DNA from: CAVOOW01 sp963697675
GTDB taxonomy: Bacteria > Actinomycetota > Actinomycetes > JACCUZ01
Length of the DNA stretch: 64,000 bases
NCBI GenBank assembly: GCA_963697675.1
Contig: CAVOOW010000006.1
Span: forward strand, 186,001-250,000
Reading direction: 5' to 3'
Shown here: positions 46,277-56,009 of the stretch, in pieces
How the letters are laid out: the number at the start of each line of letters is the position of its first letter
How positions within the stretch are numbered: position 1 is the first letter of the stretch
The notes under the pieces: model-generated
The model's database searches: none
What the model was told of the DNA's origin: nothing
What the model saw: only the letters and a program-made list of their open reading frames with translations
Position numbers and translations under genes: made by a program

Positions 46277-47242
46277 TCAGCTCGAGAAGCTGAAGCTGAT
46301 GAACCCGGGAAACAGGGCGAACAGAACCGTCACCGGCAGCACGAGAAAGACGACCGGCACCATCATGGCGATCTCCTTGCGACCGCCGGCTTCGAGCAAA
46401 GACCGTTTGCCGGCCTCGCGGACGTCGACCGCCTGAGCCCGGAGCACGTCGGCGAGTGGTGTGCCTCGTTCGACGGCGATGGCGACGCCGTCGACGAACC
46501 GCGCGAGCGGCGCCAGGTTGGTGCGCGCCGCTATCCCTTGCAGCGCAACGACCAATGGCACGCCTGCGCGTGCCTCGGCGAGCGCCCTGCCCAGTTCGCC
46601 GGACAGCTCGCCGCTGCTCAGCCGCGTCACTCGCTCGAGCGCGCCAACAGGGCCCTCGCCGGCGGCGACCGCGAGTGCGAGCAGCTCGGCGATGGTCGGG
46701 AACTCGGTCATGATGCGCTGCTCGCGCTGCGAGACCTGCCAGGACAGCTGTTGGTCACGGGCCAGCAAGCCGGCAACGGCACCGGACAGGCTGAGGAACA
46801 AGAGCAGCACCGGCGAGAAGGTTCCCCGCGCGCCGACCACCAGGCTGATGCCCAGGCCGATGCAGAGACCGCCGCTGGCCCACACGACCTGCTCCGAACG
46901 GAACTCATCGAGCGTCACGTCGCGCCCGGCCTGGTCGAGACGTCGGCGCACGGAGTTGGCCCCGCCCAGGAAACGCTCCAAGCCGCGCACTGCGTCGGCC
47001 ATCAACGGCGCGACGAGCCGTTCCAGCGTCGGGAACGGCGTCACGGTGTGATCGCGAGCGAGCAACCGCGAAGGAGGCGTGGAGTCGCGCAGGTAAGGCG
47101 CCAACCGGTCGTCGAGACTCGGCCGGCGCAGCGCCGGCAGCCGCGACAGGGCAACGGCGAGTCCACACCCGGCCAGCAATCCGACCCCGGCGCCGACCAG
47201 CCCTGCGCCACCGAGCCAGTCGCCGCCGAGCAGGCCAGTCAT
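46277..47242 (-). CDS. tadC: Flp pilus inner-membrane platform protein TadC
   Basis: About 321 aa from ATG at 47242 (ATGA overlap with tadB). A T2SSF domain in the C-terminal half (MTEFPTIAELLALAVAAGEG, PLVVALQGIAARTNLAPLAR, ALFPGFISF) and TMs at both ends of it. With TadB it forms the platform that TadA drives. Confidence 0.9.
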   Translation of the reverse strand: MTGLLGGDWLGGAGLVGAGVGLLAGCGLAVALSRLPALRRPSLDDRLAPYLRDSTPPSRLLARDHTVTPFPTLERLVAPLMADAVRGLERFLGGANSVRRRLDQAGRDVTLDEFRSEQVVWASGGLCIGLGISLVVGARGTFSPVLLLFLSLSGAVAGLLARDQQLSWQVSQREQRIMTEFPTIAELLALAVAAGEGPVGALERVTRLSSGELSGELGRALAEARAGVPLVVALQGIAARTNLAPLARFVDGVAIAVERGTPLADVLRAQAVDVREAGKRSLLEAGGRKEIAMMVPVVFLVLPVTVLFALFPGFISFSFSS

Positions 47243-48096
47243 CGCAAGACGCGTTCGTCGTCGGGCAACCGCCCGATGCGCAGCATCACGCGGTAGGCGA
47301 TCAGGCACAGCCCGCCCCCGACCGCGAGCACCACCAAACCTGCGGTGGTGTCGTAGGCCTCGACGGCTTCCGGACGCAGCGACAACAACGCGAGCACCAC
47401 CCAGGGCGCGGCCACAGCCAGCCGCGCCGCGTTGATCGTCCAGCCCTGCCTGGTCTCGAGCTCGGCACGGGTGCGCGCGTCCTCACGCAGAAACCCTGAG
47501 AGCGTGCGAAGCAAGCGGCCGAGGTCGTTGCCGCCGACCTGCCGCGCCATCCGTAGCGACTCGATGATGCGGTCACCGACCGGGTCGGCGAGGGCGGCCT
47601 TGAGCCGGTCGAGGCTCTCGTAGAACCTGCCCGTCGCGCGATAGTCCTCGCCGAACCTCAGGAACGGCGCACGCAGCTCGACCGGCCCACGCGTGCCGAC
47701 CTGCGTCAGCGCCTCGGGCAGCGCCAGCCCCGCGCGTACGGCCGAAGCAAGGTTGTCCACGACGTCGGGCCACAGGTCGCGCAGCTCCGCCCGCCGCACC
47801 CGCAGCCGGAAACGCACCACCGCCACCGGCACCCATGTGGCCAGCAACCCGAAAGCCAGCGCGATGACCGGCGAACGCGACACCACGTACATCGCGACCG
47901 TCACGAACCCGCCCACAGCGGCGCAGCACGCGACCAGCCCGCCCGGAGTGACCGACTCGATGCCCGCCTGCAGCAGCATCTCGGCGACCTTGTCACGGCG
48001 AGAAACACGAGGCGTACGACGTCGCGCCGGTGGCCCGAAGGAGCGGACGATGAGCAGGACGCCGAGGCCGCAGGTCAGCCCCAGCAACGCGCCCAT
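47239..48096 (-). CDS. tadB: Flp pilus inner-membrane platform protein TadB
   Basis: 285 aa. Paired N-terminal TMs (LGVLLIVRSFG; AVGGFVTVAMYVVS + VIALAFGLLATWVPVAVVRF), a T2SSF domain LWPDVVDNLASAVRAGLALP + SLRMARQVGGNDLGRLLRTL, and C-terminal TMs. It follows tadA by TGATG overlap and tadC by ATGA. Confidence 0.9.
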   Translation of the reverse strand: MGALLGLTCGLGVLLIVRSFGPPARRRTPRVSRRDKVAEMLLQAGIESVTPGGLVACCAAVGGFVTVAMYVVSRSPVIALAFGLLATWVPVAVVRFRLRVRRAELRDLWPDVVDNLASAVRAGLALPEALTQVGTRGPVELRAPFLRFGEDYRATGRFYESLDRLKAALADPVGDRIIESLRMARQVGGNDLGRLLRTLSGFLREDARTRAELETRQGWTINAARLAVAAPWVVLALLSLRPEAVEAYDTTAGLVVLAVGGGLCLIAYRVMLRIGRLPDDERVLR

Positions 48097-49377
48097 CAGT
48101 TCAGCACTGTCTGGGCGCCGGCGAGAACCTCGGCCAGGTCGAAGCCGGCCCGGGCGAATCGCTCGACGTGCGGCGGCCAGCCATCGGCCCGTACCAACTT
48201 CTCGTTGCGCGTCACGAAGACCTCAGATGCCTCGACCACATCGCCCTCGACGCGCCCCGGGATCGCCAGCACCTCACGGACCACGCGCCGAGCGCCGGCC
48301 TCGGCACTGATGTGCACCACCAGGTCGATGCACCCCGCGACCGTCGGCACCACGAACCTGCTGCGTGACGTTGTCCCCGGCCAGCAACGGCAGCGTGCAC
48401 AGCTTCGTGATCGCCTCGCGGGCCGAGTTGGCATGGATACTGGCCATGCCAGGCAGCCCCGAGTTGAGCCCGATCAGCAGGTCGAGACTTTCCTCTTGCC
48501 TGACCTCGCCGACGATGATGCGCGACGGGCGCATGCGCAGGGCCTCCTTGACCAGCCGGCGCAGCTTGATCTCACCGGTGCCCTCCAGGCTCGGCTGCCG
48601 GCACTGTAGGGACACGACATCGGGCAACGGGATCTTGAGCTCGAACACTTCCTCGGCGGTGACCACCCGTTCCTGGGGCGGGATGGCGGCGGCGAGGCAG
48701 TTCAGCAAGGTTGTCTTGCCGGCCTGGGTGCCGCCGGAGACCAGGACGTTGAGCCCGCTGCGCACCGCGGCGTCCAGGAAGCGCGCCGCCGCGGGGGTCA
48801 GGCTGCCCAACCCCACCAGGTCGTCAAGATGTGACGCGCGCACCACGAACTTGCGGATGTTCACCGACCAGAAACGGCGGGTGATGTCCGGGATCACCAC
48901 ATGCAGCCGACTGCCGTCGGGCAGCATCGCATCCACGAAGGGAGCACTCAGGTCCACCCGGCGACCAGACGACTTCAGCATCTTCTCCACCAGATCACGC
49001 ACCTGATCCTCGGAGAGCACCGTCGTGGTCAGCTCATGCAGACCGGCGCGGGCAACGAACACCTTCGTCGGCTCATTGATCCAGATCTCCTCGACCAACG
49101 GATCGTCGAGATAAGGCTGCAACGGGCCGAACCCGGCCACCGCGTCGAAGACGGTCCGCGCCGCAGATCGCGTGTCCGGCAGCGGCGGCAACGCCCCGGA
49201 GATGCTGCGCTCGTCATAGTCGGCGATCACCTCCTCAACCAGACGACGTACGGCAGCCGGTTGCTCGACAGGGTCGATGCCGCGGCGGCGCACGAGTTCG
49301 CGGACCTCGTCCTCCACCACCGCGATCGCCGTCACGACCCGCCCCGCTCCTGGTGCTCGGAGCGCGAACGTATCCAC
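48096..49377 (-). CDS. tadA: Flp pilus secretion ATPase TadA (CpaF-like); frame break at 48362
   Basis: N-terminal domain, then the ATPase: Walker A SGGTQAGKTTLLN, Asp box EEVFEL, LRMRPSRIIVGEVRQEESLD (Walker B region) and GMASIHANSARE (His box). The ATPase powers pilus assembly. After LPLLAGDNV the frame reads QQVRGADGRG; the true tail RFVVPTVAGCIDLVVHISAE ... VERFARAGFDLAEVLAGAQ is one base out and ends at 48096. The break at 48362 coincides with the edge of a 222-bp block also present at 49490-49711. Confidence 0.88.
48141..48362. repeat. 222-bp direct repeat, copy in the tadA 3' end
   Basis: Matches 49490-49711 with only about three mismatches (offset 1349 bp). One edge is exactly the tadA frame break. 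Confidence 0.9.
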
Positions 49378-49489
49378 CCGTGAACCCCGCGTCTATAGCC
49401 CTCTTGCGCCCCTGTGGACAGAGCACCCGAAACCGCAGAGACACCCCCGACAAACAGGGCAACGCCATCAGCTCGAACCCGCCGCAGCC

Positions 49490-49711
49490 GAACCCGGCCC
49501 GGGCGAATCGCTTGACGTGCGGCGGCCAGCCATCGGCCCGTACCAACTTCTCGTTGCGCGTCACGAAGACCTCAGATGCCTCGACCACATCACCCTCGAC
49601 GCGCCCCGGGATCGCCAGCACCTCACGGACCACGCGCCGAGCGCCGGCCTCGGCACTGATGTGCACCACCAGGTCGATGCACCCCGCGACCGTCGGCACC
49701 ACGAACCTGCT
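49490..49711 (-). pseudogene. Detached duplicate of the tadA 3' end
   Basis: Encodes the tail from RFVVPTVAGCIDLVVHISAE to KRFARAGF, without the ATPase core. The second copy differs from that in tadA at about three bases. It lies about 110 bp upstream of the tadA start. The rest of the 49378-49864 gap shows nothing else. Confidence 0.85.
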
Positions 49712-49864
49712 ACAGATATTTCGACTGAGACACCTGTCAGCCAAGTCAGGCCCATCGGCACTTCCGAACGCACGCATCGCGGTATGAGCGGATGTTGCAT
49801 GCGCAACGACTGGGCGCAGTTGAAGGCTGCACCCGCCAATCGACCTTGTCGGGTTGACCGGACT

Positions 49865-50512
49865 TTAACTCCGGCGCAGGTAGGCCAGCACGGCGAGCAC
49901 GCGCCGGTGGTGGTCTCCTGAGTCGGCCAGGCCGAGCTTGAGGAAGATCGACGTCACATGGGCCTCGACTGTCCGTTCGACCACGAACAGTCGGGTGGCG
50001 ATGGCCCGGTTGGAGAATCCTTCGGCCACCAGGCCGAGCACTTCGCGTTCCCGCTGGGTCAGTGCGGCCAGGGGGTCGCCTCGCCGCAGCCGTCCCAGCA
50101 ATTCGGCGACGATGGCCGGCTCGACGACGGTCTCGCCCGAGACGACACGGTGCAGTGCGTCAACGACGGTTCCGATGTCGGAGACCCGCTCTTTAAGCAG
50201 GTAACCGACGCCGCCGGGGCTCTGCTCTATCAGTCGCAGCGCGTAGCCGGCGTCCAGGTGCTGCGACAGGACGAGCACTCCAAGGTCGGGGTGGGCGGCC
50301 CGCAGCGTCTGGGCGGCGACCAGGCCCTCGTCTGTGTAGGTGGGAGGCATCCTGATGTCGACGATGGCAGCATCGGGTGTCGTGGTCTCGACGGCGCGCA
50401 ACAGCTCGTCGGCGTCTCCGCACTGGGCGACGACGTCGACTCCACTGGCGGCGAGCAGCCGGACGATGCCTTCGCGCGCGATCAGCGAGTCGTCGGCGAT
50501 GATGACGCGCAT
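49865..50512 (-). CDS. NarL/LuxR response regulator
   Basis: 215 aa. The receiver domain has MRVIIADDSLIAREGI, phosphoacceptor AAIVDIRMPPTYTDEG and the Lys in YLLKERV. LuxR HTH: LAALTQREREVLGLVAEGFS + NRAIATRLFVVERTVEAHVT. It overlaps the 3' end of the upstream histidine kinase gene by 31 bp, its cognate kinase. Targets are unknown. Confidence 0.92.
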   Translation of the reverse strand: MRVIIADDSLIAREGIVRLLAASGVDVVAQCGDADELLRAVETTTPDAAIVDIRMPPTYTDEGLVAAQTLRAAHPDLGVLVLSQHLDAGYALRLIEQSPGGVGYLLKERVSDIGTVVDALHRVVSGETVVEPAIVAELLGRLRRGDPLAALTQREREVLGLVAEGFSNRAIATRLFVVERTVEAHVTSIFLKLGLADSGDHHRRVLAVLAYLRRS

Positions 50513-52260
50513 GGCACCTCCGCCCGCAGGGTGGAGGTGCCTACCACGACGTGGCCGCCCAGTGCGCCGACCCGGTCCGCGACATTGAGCATCGTCGATG
50601 ACCGCGGCGTTCCATCGTCTTCTATCTCGATGGCGAGTGCACCGCCTCTCTCGACGAGCCGGACCGCGAGGTAGCTGGCCGACCGCTCGTGCGCGTCGTC
50701 CAACGCGTCGGACACCATGGCGTACGCCGCGGCCTCTACCTGGCGCGGATGCCGGACGGTCGAGTCGCTCGCCACCTCGACCGCAATCGGTGCGCGCGCT
50801 GCCAGCGTCGCGAGGGCGGCGTCGAGACCCGCTTCGGCGAGGGCGGCGGGATAAAGCCCGTGGGCAAGCTCACGTAGCTCGGAGACGGCGGCCTTGGCCT
50901 CTGTTGCCGCGGCCGTCAGCAGGTCAGCGCACCGCGTCTCGCCTACCACCGTCGCGGTCGCTGCCACGAGCCGCAGATCCAGCGCCAGCGCCAGCAGCTG
51001 TTGTTGCGCGCCGTCGTGGAGGTCGCGTTCGAGCCGATGCCGTTGGGCGTCGGCGGCCGCCACGATTCGTGCGCGCATCGCCTGCAGCTCGGCCAATCGG
51101 GCGCGCAGTGCGGCCTGGATGCCAGCGTTCTCCACCGCGAGGCGTAGTGCCGGACCCATCAGCCGTACGACGTCCGTCAGCTGGGCGTCGTGCTCGAGCC
51201 AGGCCACCGGCTCGGATTCGCGACGCAGCACGGTGGCCACCCGCCCGCCGCCTTCCGCCGGTGGCGGCACCACGCCACCACCGGCGTCGACGTAGGTCGC
51301 CTGGTCCGTCGGGAAGAGCAGCCGCAACGTGCCGTCGCCGATCGTCGCCCGCAGCGCGGACTCCACCTCGATCGGCGACGGCGCAGCCCCGAGCCGCGCG
51401 ACGAGCTGCTCGACGGCGTGCCGCTGCCATCGCGTACGCAGCACCCTGGCGATCAACGCAAGAGCCGTCGCCGTCAGCGCGACGGCGGACACGACGTAGG
51501 TCGACACCGGCAGTGGCCCGGCGGGTCGGCGCGCAGGGCTGACCACCAGCGAGAGCCCGTCGACCGCGACGGCCGCGACGGCCACGCCGCCACTGAGCGT
51601 GACGGCGACCGCGAAGGCCCGCGCGGACCGTGTCGAGCGACGGACCTCGTCCGCACCCACCATCAGCAGCCCGATTGCGAGCACGGCATAGGCGATGCGG
51701 AATGTGTCCTGCAGCCGGTCGCTCAGCCGCGGCGTCGGGTGCACGAGGAACGAGTTGACCGAACAGTTCGCCCAGCACGACACGTCGAGAAACGGGTCAG
51801 TCAGTAGGGTCCATGTCGCTGCAGACAGCACACCGACCGCGTACCCGGCCACCACGAGCCCGGTGGCCGCCTTGCCGCGTCGAGCCAACGGCAGCGACCG
51901 CACGACCAGGTGCAGGACCAGTGGCAGGAGCAGAACCGACGCGGCAGTGGCCGTGCTACGCATGGGTGCTGCCAGAGCGATCGAGGCCGCGATCACCGGC
52001 AGCGCCCACACGACCGCGGCCATCGCCGCAAGCAGACCGGCGGGCCGGTCCTCCCGGTCGACGAGCAACTCGGTCGCGGCAAGGAGCAGGCCTAGCGTGG
52101 GGGGCACGCCGATGGCGGCCAGCACCGGCGAGAGGGCGGCGAACGAGGAGACGTCACCGCCCTGCCGAGCGACCACCAGGGTCGACACGACGAAGGCCGC
52201 CCCGAGCAGGGTCGCGACAACCCGGCCGGCGCGCACCAGGGGCATCCGGCCCACCGTCAC
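50482..52260 (-). CDS. NarX/LiaS-type sensor histidine kinase (HisKA_3)
   Basis: 592 aa. The N-terminal half is membrane with about eight apolar segments. HisKA_3 is intact: DAQRHRLERDLHDGAQQQLL, with the His at LHDG. HATPase_c N box region ESTVRHPRQVEAAAYAMVSD and G box IEDDGTPRSSTMLNVADRVG. It pairs with the overlapping NarL regulator. It lies divergent to the DctP lipoprotein gene, which could deliver its ligand. Confidence 0.88.
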   Translation of the reverse strand: MTVGRMPLVRAGRVVATLLGAAFVVSTLVVARQGGDVSSFAALSPVLAAIGVPPTLGLLLAATELLVDREDRPAGLLAAMAAVVWALPVIAASIALAAPMRSTATAASVLLLPLVLHLVVRSLPLARRGKAATGLVVAGYAVGVLSAATWTLLTDPFLDVSCWANCSVNSFLVHPTPRLSDRLQDTFRIAYAVLAIGLLMVGADEVRRSTRSARAFAVAVTLSGGVAVAAVAVDGLSLVVSPARRPAGPLPVSTYVVSAVALTATALALIARVLRTRWQRHAVEQLVARLGAAPSPIEVESALRATIGDGTLRLLFPTDQATYVDAGGGVVPPPAEGGGRVATVLRRESEPVAWLEHDAQLTDVVRLMGPALRLAVENAGIQAALRARLAELQAMRARIVAAADAQRHRLERDLHDGAQQQLLALALDLRLVAATATVVGETRCADLLTAAATEAKAAVSELRELAHGLYPAALAEAGLDAALATLAARAPIAVEVASDSTVRHPRQVEAAAYAMVSDALDDAHERSASYLAVRLVERGGALAIEIEDDGTPRSSTMLNVADRVGALGGHVVVGTSTLRAEVPCASSSPTTR

Positions 52261-52394
52261 GGCTCCGAGTGTGGCACCGGAGTGCTGGTTCGCACATTGT
52301 GGCCGGCCACAGTCCCCGAGGCTCGGCCTGCCCGGATGTCGTGGCGCGCAGGACGACCTAGCATCGTCTGCACGGAACGAGGGGGCGTGTCATC

Positions 52395-53850
52395 GTGACG
52401 AAAGTGAGGACCTCCGTCCGGCTAGTGGGTGTCGCCGCCCTTGCCGGATTGCTGGCGAGCTGCTCGGCCGTTGCGACCGGCCCGCGCAACAAGGCGGGTG
52501 GGCCTCAGCGAAGCGCGGATCCTCCGCCTCGCCGACACCGGGTCAACGCTGCGTCTCACGCCGAGCGTCGAGCACTTCGCGTCGCGTGTGGCCGAGGTGT
52601 CGCACGGGCAGCTGCGGGTCGACGTGGTGCACCGGTGGGGGCAGTATGGACCAGACGCCGAGCGTCAGGAGGTACGAGCCGTCGCGGCGGGCAAAGTCGA
52701 CCTCGGCTGGGTCGGAGCCCGCGTCTTCGACACGATGGGCGTAAACGATCTCCAGGCCCTGCAGGCACCATTGCTCATCGACAGCTATCCACTCGCCAAG
52801 GCCGTCGTCACCAGCGACCTCGCCAACGCGATGCTGAAAAGCACCGCACCTCTCGGCGTGCAGGGCCTAGGCATGCTCGTCAACGGACTGCGCAAGCCGA
52901 TCGCCACCGAGACGCCGTTCACCGGGCCTGCGTCCTGGCAGGGAGCGACGTTCGCGACGTACGGCTCGCAGGTGCAATCGGCAAGCATCCGGGCGCTCGG
53001 AGCGCGCCCAGTGGTGAAGTACGGACCGCCTCTCAACGTCGCCCTCGACGACCGGACAGTGCAGGGCTACGAGAAGAGCCTGTTCGTCTACGTGAACAAC
53101 GCCATGACGGTGCGCGCGCCATACGTGACGGTCAACGTCAACCTCTGGCCAGAGCTCGACGTACTCGTTGCCCACCCGGGGACGATGACATCGCTCGACG
53201 ACCAACAGCGCCGTTGGCTGCGGCAGGCGACCAGCGACGCGATCCGACGTTCGTTCCACCTCGTGGGAGACGATGCGGCGTTGGTGCGCGAGCTGTGCGA
53301 CTCCGGCTCGCGTGTCGCGGTCGCGACGAGCGCCGACCTGACGGCCCTCCGTCAGGCATTCGCTCCTGTCTACGCCGCCATCGAGCGCAACGGGACCACC
53401 CGCAGTGCGGTGGCGCGCATCGAGGCTCTGAAGGGGCGGCTCGGGCCGCAGCCGGCGCTGCCGGTTCCTATCGGGTGCACCGGCACCGCGCCTCGGGCGC
53501 AGTCGCTGCCTGCCGGCGCCAGCGCGCGGTTCGCCGGTGCCTATCGTTGGACGATCACCCGCGCCGATGCGCGCGCCAAGGGCGACGAGACGGCGTCGGA
53601 CTATCCCCTCACGTCGAACATGGTCCTCGGCCGGGACGGCACCTGGCTGCTGGGCACAAACGAGCAAGACACCGGGACGTACACGGCCACATCGAACATG
53701 CTGCGGTTCGTTTGGCCACGAACCGGAGCCACGCTTGTCTTCCGCGTGCATGCCGACGCCGACGGCACGTTGCATCTTTCAGCGGTCCCGCCGATGGACC
53801 CCGGCGACAAGTTCGTGTGGAGCGTGCATCCCTGGCAGCGGATCCGCTGA
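52395..53850 (+). CDS. DctP-type (TRAP) solute-binding lipoprotein; one frame break near 52503
   Basis: The start MTKVRTSVRLVGVAALAGLL + ASCS gives a lipobox. One base later in frame (break near 52503, GGTGGGCCTCAGC) a DctP fold follows: VEHFASRVAEVSHGQLRVDV, AVAAGKVDLGWVGARVFDTM, GVQGLGMLVNGLRKPIATET, TVQGYEKSLFVYVNNAMTVR. The C-terminal 120 aa (ARFAGAYRWTITRADARAKG) are an added domain. No TRAP permease is nearby. It is flanked by two kinase/regulator pairs, so it may feed a sensor rather than a transporter. Confidence 0.82.
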
Positions 53851-53859
53851 TCCCTCGGG

Positions 53860-55488
53860 TCAGTCGCAGGCCCAGGGGACAAGAGCGGTCAGTTGCGTGC
53901 CACCGCCTAGCGGGCTCTCGAGGTCCAGCCTGCCGCCGAAGCTGGTCACCCGGTCGGCGAGCCCGGACAACCCGGATCCGGCCGAGAACGCCGCACCCCC
54001 ACAGCCATCGTCGGTCACCTCGATGAGCATCCCGCCGGCGGCAGACCGGCTCACCGTGACCTCTAAGGACGACGCGTCCGCATGCTTGACCACGTTCGTG
54101 ACAGACTCGGAGCAGACGAAATACGCCATCGACAACAGGTCGTCCGGCACGCCGGGCGGCAGGTCGACGGTCAATCGGCAGGGCACGTCGACGTCGGCCA
54201 GCAGCGCCGCGAGCGCGGCCTCAAGGCCGTCCTCCGCGAGCGCTCGCGGGTGCAGCCCACGCGCCAACCGAGCCAGATCATCCATCGCAGCCCGCAGACG
54301 TTGCTGCACCGGAGTCACCAGAGCGACGCCGGTTGCCGAGGCATCAGCGGCGGCACCGAGCATGTCGCCGACCGTCGTGAGTCGGCTCTCGGCACCGGAG
54401 CGTAGCTGCCGCCCGATCCGCTCCCTGGCGTCCATGCCGGCCCGTACGATCCGTCGCGCCGACGACTCAAGTTCGGAAAGCTGCGCCGCGAGCTCGAGAC
54501 GCAGCCGGGCATTGGTGCTGCCCAGCCGAATGGCCAGCTCAACGGCGCGACGGACCTGCGGGTCGCTCAGCGCCGCCGGGTCGTGCACCAGTACGGCGAC
54601 CGGCTGGCCGTCGTGGGTGACCGGAGTGATGGCCCGGTGCGGAGCTGAGGCCCCGACATCCAGAGTCCGGCCGTTGGCATCGACGTATGCGCCGTCGAGC
54701 CAGTAGCCGAGCTCCAACGACGGGTCGCCGAGCGTCGTCGCGAGCTCACGTCGCAGCGACGATGTATCCCGCTCGGCGCTTGTCACCCGCACGACGAGAT
54801 CAGTGATCTCCACCGGCAAAGGCGCCGGTCCCGCCAGCGGGATCGCCAACCCGACTGCGACCGCGCAGACGAGCGCCTCGTAGACCAGCAGGGTGCTGCC
54901 CGAGCCCGCCCTTGTCCCGGCCACAGACAGCACGACCGGTGCGATGCTGAACGCTGCCGCCAGCCCGAAGGCGCCGGCGAGCCCACGGCGAGCCGCCGAG
55001 CGCGCGGGGCCACGCGCAGCCCACAGGTTGGCTGCGCACAAACCGACCAATCCCACGCTCAGCGCAACGGCCGCCCACGGGTCGGACCACATCCACGGCA
55101 CGGCCGACACGGCGTACGCCGACCCCAGCGCGGCCCGTCGTGCCACGCCACGCGCCGAGACGACAGGGTAGGTGATCACGAGATGCAACAGCGGAGCCCG
55201 ATGCCAGTAGATGCTCTGCTGCTCCAGCCACACCAGCGGCCCGGAATGACCCACCACGTTGTTCACGAACCACAAGGAACCGCTCGCGCAGAACAGTGCG
55301 CTGGCTGCCGACCGCCTGGCGACGGCCATGCCGCAGACGAGCAGGCACCATCCCGTGAGCAAGTCCGGGAGCCACAGGTCCAGCCGATGCCAGCCAAAGC
55401 GGAGGCCCTCGCTCAACAGCCCCGCAACGGCGACGACGATCGACGTGGACCAGATGATCTGCTGTCGCGGCCTGCCACCCAGCGTCAC
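53860..55488 (-). CDS. NarX-like sensor kinase lacking the phosphoacceptor His
   Basis: About 542 aa from GTG at 55488 (GTGA with the upstream regulator). The N-terminal half has membrane segments (SIVVAVAGLLSEGL and others), then a linker and a HisKA_3-like helix DARERIGRQLRSGAESRLTT, where family members have LHDGAQQR; the His position is Arg (CGC) and the Asp is Ser. HATPase_c is intact: SESVTNVVKHADASSL, VTDDGCGGAAFSAGSGLSGL. It may be a receptor acting without phosphorylation, or use another residue. Confidence 0.85.
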   Translation of the reverse strand: MTLGGRPRQQIIWSTSIVVAVAGLLSEGLRFGWHRLDLWLPDLLTGWCLLVCGMAVARRSAASALFCASGSLWFVNNVVGHSGPLVWLEQQSIYWHRAPLLHLVITYPVVSARGVARRAALGSAYAVSAVPWMWSDPWAAVALSVGLVGLCAANLWAARGPARSAARRGLAGAFGLAAAFSIAPVVLSVAGTRAGSGSTLLVYEALVCAVAVGLAIPLAGPAPLPVEITDLVVRVTSAERDTSSLRRELATTLGDPSLELGYWLDGAYVDANGRTLDVGASAPHRAITPVTHDGQPVAVLVHDPAALSDPQVRRAVELAIRLGSTNARLRLELAAQLSELESSARRIVRAGMDARERIGRQLRSGAESRLTTVGDMLGAAADASATGVALVTPVQQRLRAAMDDLARLARGLHPRALAEDGLEAALAALLADVDVPCRLTVDLPPGVPDDLLSMAYFVCSESVTNVVKHADASSLEVTVSRSAAGGMLIEVTDDGCGGAAFSAGSGLSGLADRVTSFGGRLDLESPLGGGTQLTALVPWACD

Positions 55489-55847
55489 AGGATCCCCCGC
55501 AGGACGTCCGCCAGTGCGGCGCCTGACAGGTCGGCCTTGGCGATGAACCCGCGGGCGGCCGCCTTTGCCAGACGGGGGCCGTACGCCGAAGCGTCCCTGC
55601 TCGAGATGAGCACGACGACCGGCGGGTACGGGCGTGCCGCCAGGGCCTCCGCAACGGCGAGCCCGTCCAGGCCGGGAAGTTGCACGTCGAGCAGGACCAC
55701 CGCGGGGCACAACGCCGCGGCCTCGGTGAGGGCCTCGAAGCCGTCTGCAGCTTCGCCGACGACCTGAAACCCCTCGGCCTCCAGCAAGGCCCGCGCCGAA
55801 GCCCGGAATCCTGCATGGTCGTCAACGACAAGCACGGTCGTCGTCAC
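55485..55847 (-). CDS. Single-domain response regulator (receiver only)
   Basis: 120 aa from GTG at 55847: VTTTVLVVDDHAGFRASARA, phosphoacceptor AVVLLDVQLPGLDG, conserved Ser in VVVLISSRD, Lys in FIAKADLSG. No DNA-binding domain follows; the gene ends in LRGIL and overlaps the His-less kinase start. It resembles the N-terminal part of NarL regulators, so loss of an HTH is possible, but the stop and start overlap looks designed. Confidence 0.85.
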   Translation of the reverse strand: MTTTVLVVDDHAGFRASARALLEAEGFQVVGEAADGFEALTEAAALCPAVVLLDVQLPGLDGLAVAEALAARPYPPVVVLISSRDASAYGPRLAKAAARGFIAKADLSGAALADVLRGIL

Positions 55848-56009
55848 GATGCTCGCATCGTGCCACGCAGCGAGACGGCCAGCCATGCGGCTGACCACAA
55901 CCCCGAGACCTCGGTCTGCCGCGATGAACAAATCCTTCATACGGCCCACAGTCGGGACAAGCGCAGCCGGACCGTCCCGGACCGGCTCGCGATACCGAGG
56001 AGGTCGAAC

